From Liriodendron chinense (Eukaryota; Streptophyta; Magnoliopsida; Magnoliales; Magnoliaceae): 64,000 nucleotides of DNA. The position numbers and the translations under genes were made by a program. Every line of letters begins with the position of its first letter. Within the stretch, counting starts at the first letter, position 1. The stretch covers positions 1,054,001 to 1,118,000 of the forward strand of contig PVNU02004155.1 in assembly GCA_003013855.2 (NCBI GenBank), written 5' to 3'. The notes below the pieces were generated by a model, which had not been told where the DNA came from, made no database searches, and was given only the letters and a program-made list of their open reading frames with translations. This document shows positions 52,001-61,200 of this stretch, piece after piece.

Positions 52001-55000
52001 CAAACCTAATTGAATAGTTTCAGATTTCCTAAGTTTTACCATTCCCTTAATCCAGAAAACTCACAATTTTCCTGGATTAGAGAATCTACATGATTGATTG
52101 GACGAACCCGTACAAGATCGAGAGTTCTCTCTCGCCGGATCCAATCCACGTCAAGATTTGAAACCCGTACTGCTTGTTTGTGATGAAAGGCCCTAATCAT
52201 TACTTGTTTCTCTTAATTAATTCTTAGTTTATGATGTACGTGATGAATGATTTATCTCATTGTTTACATGATTCCACCCTTTATAGTTTCCGCATGCATC
52301 TAGGGTTAGATTAGGTCATCCTGCATCAATTATGGTCTGCCTTTCTATGTTCTCTTGACTTTTATCGTCTTATTATTTTTAACCACCTCTTTTCTCCTCC
52401 ATTTAACCACCCTAGTTCTCTTCTTTAATCACTTCTTCTCAAATAAACCTTTTCTCTATCCTAATTTAACATAGCGCATTGCACGCTTGTAACATTTTAC
52501 AATTTTTTTGTTAAGGCTTCTCAATTAGTTAGTCCATTCACTCATTTGGCTCAAGGTGGTCTATTTTGAGTTACTTGTTTATGAACATTTTTTTTTTATA
52601 AGTAGGATTGAACCTGGGACCTCAATAGTGAAACACATCCCGTCTGCCATTTAGCTGTGGGCTCAAACCAAATTAGTTGCGATTGCTTAAATTAAGCTTA
52701 TGTTTTACCTCTTTATAATACTTTGACTTTGATGCTCAGATATAGGCATGGATATGAGAATAGAGATACGACCACATTTCCCCGAAATCCAGCACAAGTA
52801 TACGGATATTTCATCCAAGATCTAACACATTGGTAGAGTTGTACATGAACCAAGCTAGCTCGAAAAAGCTCGGCTCGGCTCGATTCGGAGGGTGGTTCAA
52901 GCCAAGCCAAGTCGAATTTTTGGGCTCGTTGGAAATTCGAGCCAAGCCCGAGCCTAACCTGAGCTCGGCTCATAGAGGCTCGGTATTAATATATATTAAT
53001 ATATTTTTTATTATATAATATAAATATATAATTTGAGTTGCCCGCTCGCCCTAACCCCCTTTTATTTTCTTCCAGAGCCCACTTGCCCGGCCCTAACCCT
53101 AAGAAACAAAACCCACTCGCCCGCCCTCCCTGCAGCCCCAGCCTGACCAGCGGCAGCGACCACCTCCGACCGTCCGCATCATCTCCTCCCTCTCCGGCTC
53201 TCCCTCATCTCATCTCTCTCTAGACAGGTAAGCTCAAAGCTCGGATAGGCTCGAACAGGCTTGAATTTAGGCTCGAAAGCTTGAAGCTCAGACAGGCTCG
53301 AAATCGGCTCGAAAGCTCGTCTAAACCAAGCCAAGACCATCACCTGGGCTCGAGGACCAAGCCGAGCCAAGCTCGAGCCCAGGTCGCCCGCTGACCAAAC
53401 CGAGCCGAACTGGGCAAAGCTCAGTTCGGCTCGGCTCATGTACAGCTCTACACATTGGTACCATGTGAAGATTGTTAGGATTCATGGAAATGGAAAAACC
53501 TGGTTTATTAGTGTGCAGTTTAAGTGTATCCCACAAGTATCCATGCAATGTCTTGATCTAGATAACCTTTGCATCAATTTTGTCAAATGGCACAAGTGAT
53601 CCTGTGCAATCGCACAATCGCATAAGTGATCACACGATCTTTTTTTTTTTTTTTGAAAAAAAAAGGAATAAAAAGGAAAAAAAAAATTGAAAAAAAAAAA
53701 ATGGAAAGTATGTGATGGCATATGTGATTATGCGATCGTATAATGGCATCTGAGATCGCTTTATGCGATATACGATGGCACACCATCCATATGGCATATG
53801 GATGGCATTATGCGATTATGCAATCGCTTTTGACAACATTGCTTAGCATGTACAAGTAGGTACATAGAGGTGTACATAATTGCTGGTGCCAAGCGCGCCG
53901 CCAACATAACCAACACTCTAAAACTGGAAATGGGGCTGGACTCACAGTTTTCTCCATTGTTAACTAATCACCAAACCCAACCACCCAAATCCCCCTTCTC
54001 AAACTGTTTTTTTTTTTTAGAACAAAAAGGACCACCTCCTTTCCCTTCTTCAAGAATCAGCGCACATGGAGCCTTCTCATTATCTTCCTGCAGATAGCTG
54101 CTAAAAGCATCAACTAGTCAGCCCATCCCAACATGAGTGCTCTCCTATTCTGCCTTAGCTGAGTCACCAATTTGTGCTGAAACTGATGGCTGCTGGAACC
54201 CCACAGAATAGAAGGAAGAAAACAAACACAAATAGTGTTGATTGGGTTGTAATGTAATCTGTATTTCAGATATACAAATTTATCAATAGCATGTACATAA
54301 TATATAATACTATGCATACCATATCTAAAACAACAACAATATTCATCATTTCGTATACAAATTGCACAATCTATTCGTATATAAACTATAGTTCATACAG
54401 TGTATTTTATCTATCTATCTTTATCTCTGTGCAAACATATTCTTTTGATTTGTGTTAGTGGGTGATTCAATCCGCACTTGGGTCAACAATTTTTGTCCTC
54501 TCAAGATTCCGTACTGCAAATATTGCATTTGTAAGAAGATCCAATCTGTTCTTTCATCATATGGATGTATACATCTACGATAGACTGAAAGTCGTAGTGA
54601 TTGGACAATCTTAATATTATTACAAAATTTGTAATCCAGAAAACTTTTGATTGTGGTGATACTGTGACCTTTTTTTATCCGATCACTATTACTTTTGGTC
54701 TCTGAGACATTCATGCTTGTCTTGTCCCAGATGAATGAACAGTTTTGATCATCACACTCAGCGATTTGCATGAACACTGACCCCAGTGATGTTGGTGCTG
54801 TTTCAGGTTCACTGTAGATGGTTTTTAGAAACAAAGAATGAATCATCTTCTACTATAGATGTTAAAGTGGGTAAGTTTCTTGTCTCCTTGCCTCCATCTT
54901 CATCTCATCCTCGTCACTGTTATCATCATTTATTTATTTTTTGTTGCTGCAAGTACTCTTTTAATATAAAATTAGGCTTCTTGCCATTGGCTAAGACCTT

Positions 55001-58000
55001 GGTTGAATATTAGGCATTTTAATAGTGCCAAGTAAATGACTGAGTGATGCATCACATCATTAATCATATCACGCTGTCATGTCATTCTCTATGCCAGGCA
55101 TGATGCACCATCTCATTGTGTTTATATACGACACTTAACGACAAAAAGAAATATGTAAAGCAATTATTAGACTTCTTCGTAGTTTGGATTGTTTGACATA
55201 AGAAACTCGGTGGCCATTGTGAGAGGAGTATGATATCTACACTTGATATCCAATAAGACCCCTGAAAATGGAATCAATGGGAATCGACCAACCACTCGTA
55301 TGTGCAAAGGCTACAACAAGCCACCCTAATTGAAGATCCTGATACTCTGAGGATGAAGGACTGTATATTAGGATTAATAACACCATCCTGTAGGAAGGAT
55401 AGCTTCCTCTAGCTTTTCCTTCTAATCAAGGTTTTTCCTAAGGGATGTAATTAAGGGCCTATGCCAAACCACAACCTTGAATGTAATATGTTCCCAAAAA
55501 TTAATGAAAGCCACTCAGCAGGGCACATTTATTGGGTGCACATTATGAATTTACTATTTGCTTTCACAAACAGAATAACAAACGCTCTTATGTGGTGATT
55601 TTTTTTTTTATGTTCTTTTATTTGTTTTGTAAAAAAAAGGACTGCATCAATTATTGGTTCACCTATTTATTAGAAATATCAGAAGGATTTCTGAGTAGAT
55701 TCCGAATTTTTAAACATCAATTCTTATTATATTTCATTCTTGTAAGCATCTAATGGCGGGTAGTCGTGGTTTCAAACAACACTGAATTTTCCAGACCTGT
55801 TGCAGGTGTACATTTCAAGAAATGGTGTGTGATGCAATCTAAGATAAGGACTGGCACTGTCAGTGAGGTATGTATATCCGAAGGAATCACTGCATCATTT
55901 CTCTTCTAACTCATTTTCATGCTACAAGGCGTTTAACCACTCTCACTTGTACTGGTCAGTATTTGTTATCCTAGTGCATTAGTCAGTGTTGAGCTTTCTT
56001 GCCCTAAACATCCATCTCCTGGCCTTACCAATAAAAGAAGTAACACAATATAAACTGTCTCCTAAGTCCTATCGTTATTCATGGCATAGCTTTCGTGAAC
56101 TGCATAGTTGTATTGCTGCTCGTATCCATTTCTGTGCAACATTTTTTTCTTTGTGGTTGGTTCTCCAAGCCGCAACACCAATCACAAAATCAGCAGGATC
56201 AATCCTAGGTCTTCCTTTGGAGAGGACACACAGTAATCAACTCAACTCTCGAGCTGGAAGCAATGTTAGGTTATTATATTGGAACTTTATTTGGTAGCAG
56301 ATTGCTGAAAATTTTTCTTTGCAGATGGTTTTCCTTGGATACTCAAACTGAAAGGAAATTTTGTAGGACGGCTATAAGACCAGCTGTGTGCTTTATATGA
56401 AAGAATGCTGCGCTGTAACGCCCCGAAACCCCAGGGGTCGAGTATAAACTCGATCCCTGATATCCCGGGAGTTACTAATGTGAATGTGATGCATGTCATG
56501 CCAATATTTGGTCAATATGGTATCAAATTATAGTGATAGGTCAAGCTAGAAAATGAAATAGGGACGTACCAGCAATTAAGTAAGTTAAATAGACATGTAC
56601 GAGGGGGTCCACTCAGCCGGTCTGATTGGGCCTCTTCTAGCTTGCTAGCTCATGAGGTACCTACATCAATGAAAGTGCCTAGGTGGTATTTTGAAACATC
56701 ATCCTAGAGTGGGAGTGAGTCATCAACTCAGTGGTTTCATTTCCCTAAGTTACTCAAAGCACAAATGTAACCAAACGTAGGTAATGAAACAAACATACAT
56801 ACATAGTAGTCATAAGCGTAGTAGTTAATAAAACAAACATACAGATATAGCAGTTAAAAGCATAAACATAAAACCGTTCTAGTCACAGCCGACAGTGAGT
56901 GGCACCACCACTCCACACGCACAAAAACGAACCGCCGGTGGATGAGGCACCACCTCATCACCCGTACAACCACGTCTTGTATTATTAATGCATGATGTAC
57001 AAATGCATGCCCGATCACTAGTATGCCATAGGCCCATAGCAGACAGTGAGTGGCACCACCACATCACCCGCACAGACTGAGCCACTACCAGTGAATGAGG
57101 CACCACCCCATCACCCGCCCATGCATGCCATGCCAAACCATGCATGATTGACCAAGTCATTAATTATTCATTTTAGCATCCAGTCGGTTGGCGAAGTCAC
57201 TGTACCAATGTTCTATTACTAGGCCAATCTAGGACCATCTGACTCCCTACGTGGCGAGTGCATATCATCTCCAGTAACCCCTAGATCCCTCCTCGGGTTG
57301 TGCCCCAGCGCCCGATTTGGTAGTGACTTGTAAACCACGTCCAACTCAGGCAGGAGGGTTGCCACCCAACTACTAGTATAAATAAGATATATTCAAAGGT
57401 GTGGGCTTGCTACTCAAATTAAGACGACAACGCCCGGGTCATTCGAGCGATGCTCTGGCATGAAACAATCGGCCGGGTATTTGATAGGGCCACTCGAACA
57501 ACCATGTGCTCAATGGTCACTACGGGGAGGCACCACCCCAGCATAGGCTGACAGCTCGGGCATAGGTCCCATATCACCATCCTCGGCTCATGAGACTTGG
57601 GGATCGATCGCCGTACGATTTTAAATGGGCCTATTCAGTGGTAACATTGGCACTGGAATTTAAATAAAGGCGACAGGTCACACAACACGTTCAACCCAAA
57701 GTCAAGTTGGGCCTTCGACGGAGGAGTAGTACGGGAAGTGGCACCACCACATCACTCACACTCTACGCCACCCAAAGATTCCAACCCAAGGGTGATCAAC
57801 CACGTGCGGTCACCCAATTAACATCTAAGTGCCGGGCTGAACCATCATACAAGTTCCAAGTACAGCAAAAGTATTATGAACATGAACATTCGATATCAAC
57901 TATTTGGCATGTAGCATAGTTAACAATTTCACATCAGCATATCACATAAACAAGGCATATTTTAGCTACATCCTTAGGATCATAAGAAAGGTTAAGCAAC

Positions 58001-58167
58001 TGCGGCGCCCCGGATACCAGGGTCCGTGGTTACCCTCGACCCCCGATATCTCGGGTTCCACATAATGCGGTACATGAATGAATTATAGTTAATTGCAGAA
58101 TTGTAGAAGTAAATTAGCCAAGCATAAACAACTTAATCATGGGCGTAACATTTCCAAAAGAAAGAGA

Positions 58168-58240
<73 letters not shown>

Positions 58241-61200
58241 CAAAAAAAATGTACATGAACTAGATTCCTCACATTGGGGCCCATTGAGTCCCCAACTACA
58301 GGTTCAGAGAATTCTGTCCCAAAAGGCTGAACTGTGAACGCCGCGTAGGCGCCAAACCGCAAAAGCAGTACTCCCGACATCTCGCACTCTAATAGTCCCG
58401 GTCGCCTGTGTACTGAAGGTACTCGTCGACATCCTCCCAGGTTCTACGAACTCGGTCGCTTCGACCGCCTCCTGTATACCTGGGTCACATGAGTCTTCTG
58501 GTTGGTGGTTTAAACCACCGCCCTAGAAAGGGGTGTGAGTGGCCAACTCAGTGGTTTTATTTCCTTAGATTACACATTCACCAATACAAACAATATAGAT
58601 AATAACTTCATTTTTCATAGATAGAATCAAAGAATAGCACATCATCACAAGCATGGTTATTAAATGAGATGAGTGCATGTAATGCAGATGCATGCCCGAA
58701 CACCGATGTTTGTCAAAGTCGCCAGTGAGTGGCACCACCACCTCACCCGCACAAACAATGTATGTCATGCCTAACTACACATGATTAGCCAAGTAATTAG
58801 TTAAATCCTTTCATTATACAGCCGGTTGGCGAAGCCCCTGTACCAACGTTCTATCAATTTGGCCGACTGGGACCACCTGACTCCCTGCCGGGCGAACGCA
58901 GGTTGCAGCCAGTAGCCCCTCGATCCTATCTCGGGTCTACAGCCTCGAGGTGCCTGGTTTGGCCGCGGCTCAGTCAGTCACTCTTAACACAAGCGGAATA
59001 GGGTCCATCGCCCTATCCCATAGTTGAGTAGTAGGTGCGTCACCTTTACGGTGCTCGACGAACACTACGGGAAGGCATCACCCCAGCGTAGGCCGACAGC
59101 ACGGGAATAAGGCCCATACCACCATCCCCGACTCATGAGTCTTGAGGGATCGGTACGCTGTATGGTTTCTAGTGGGCCCATCAAATGGTGCACCGATACA
59201 TGGATTCTACATTAGTGATATAAACACATTCAAACACGTAGATACATATATTGCCATCCGACCCGTTGATGGGTCAAGGTCCTTGGCTAGGAGAAACAAG
59301 GGGAAGACCAGCCTTGAGCACGTACAAGCCCGCTTGGTCCTCGACCACAGCCGATCACCCCAACTTCCACCATAGTCGACCACCTCGCTCCCGAGGCTGC
59401 CGACCTTGTGCGGTTGCCTCTACTATGGTACTTGTCAGGTCGGAAGCTACTACCCGTCACCCCAAACACTTCCCAATTCCCTAGCTCATGCATAATTTAA
59501 TTTACAAAACATGTAATACCAAAATCTCAACCATCGCATATTGGTATAAATTCTAAGACATCTTAGCATACGATATTTACATAACTGAGAACATGTGTAG
59601 GATGACATGAGCATGCAAATGGCCCTAGCATACACCTTGCATGCCAAATCCCTAGCTAACGAAATTCTACCAATCTCATATAACTTCCCTAGCTCCAATC
59701 CAATTTCCTAAACCTGGAAATTGAAAGTATGAACTACAATCAAGTATTGGTTGCATGGCAACACATGGGTAAATGATACACACCTTGGTTTAGGGAAGGA
59801 TTAGAGAAATCCTACAAGAAGGTGCTAGAAATTAGGAAAAGAGGAAAAACCTATGTAGGAAACTAGAGAAGATGGAGGATTTATCATAGATTTACATCTA
59901 CCAACGTTCGAAAAGGTCTCCAATCGCGAGAGAAGCCGGCTTGAGTGTTATGAAGGCAGCTAGGTCTAGGTGGGTAGCATACAAGGGCTTCTCTTCGAGA
60001 ATCCTTCTTCTACAAATCCCCATTTCTCTCTCACACACCCCTCTCTCAGAAAATTGGTTAAGAAATGAGAGAGAGGGCTGAGAAAATGGGTTATAAGGGT
60101 TAGGGGAATTGGGACATATAGCCCCCAATGTTTTAAGTTGCACAGAAGTGGCCTTTTGGGCCCTATTTTGATTATGTGGGGCTCACCTGACCCCTCTAGG
60201 CTAATCCAGCTCATAGGATGGCCTTACCATGCTGAGATCCTTGTTTGGGTACGATTTGGGACCCGATCGAACATGGCGATTGCCGGGTCTAAGGTGACAT
60301 CCGTTCGACGGTCACCGGTTGTCGATTGGGGCACATGTCAAGGGATTATGTGCTAGTTTATGTTTCAAGTCCATGGTCCACATTCCATAGCCATGCAAGG
60401 GTCCATGGGGCCCACACAAGAAAAGTGATTCGAGTAATGATTACTCACTTAAGGTACAGTGCAAGTACACTTGCATTCCCATGTGCAACTGCAGGACACT
60501 TCAATTTATGGTTTCAGGGTGCTGATTTCGTTGTAATGCCCACCTAAAAGTGTCAATCTCAGTACAGTGGGTGGTCCCCGACGAGTTTCGGGCTTAACTG
60601 TCTCGGAACGGGCAGGCGGAACGGACTCTTACATGCGTGTCTAAGTTCCTGATACCATGATACTATGATTCTCTAAGTCATGTGCGGCCCATTATTTGTC
60701 CAAAGCGTGATATGTGTCTAGCGGGTTCTCGAGCATATGTTCGAGTCTTAAGGAAGGCGATTTTACGAGGCGTTACAGCAACATATCAATAGGGTAAAGT
60801 CACTAGCATGTTATTAGTTCACCCATTTAACACAAAACAAGGACAAATACTCAAGCTTCAACATTCAACCTAAGATTTCTGGTTCTACAACATGCATCCA
60901 AACATCAATGTAGCCAATCATAGATTCAACAACTAGGAATTCATTCTAAGCACTCTCAGCCATACAAAACAAGCATTAACTACATCTAATCGCATTTTAT
61001 GCTAGGCAACCTAGAGGTAAATGGTCCGCACCTTAAATCTCTCATTTATTTTCAGGAAATCCTACAAAAGGAGGGCTGCATGTTAGGGAATTGAGGATGA
61101 AACTTAAGAGAGGTTGATGGGAGTTAAGAGATTTACTCCTAATTCACCTTTAGGGCTGACGAAATGAACTAGCGGTGAAGGTTAGCGTCAACGGAGTCAT

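Larger units (their letters stand above)
38750..52328 (+). mobile_element. Ty3/Gypsy retrotransposon with nested Copia and hAT-like insertions
   Basis: LTRs lie at about 38750-41119 (with an insertion) and about 51384-52328. A TGGTATCAGAGC primer site is at 41125-41136. The internal order is gag, protease, RT, RNase H, integrase and a chromodomain-like end, the Gypsy order. Subtracting the Copia (45391-50699) and the hAT-like element (39609-40993) leaves about 6.9 kb. All frames are broken. The exact left end and the 5-base duplication are uncertain: ATTAT follows the right LTR and also occurs at 38724-38728, but the LTR start between is diverged. Confidence 0.88.

Noticed and set aside
54421..54846. 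A 141-residue minus-strand frame overlapping exon 12 as an antisense gene
   Set aside because: No recognisable family; the overlap with a conserved exon explains part of the open frame.
58114..58380. An 88-residue frame with an Ile-Tyr repeat
   Set aside because: It is only the translation of an AT microsatellite in a solo LTR.
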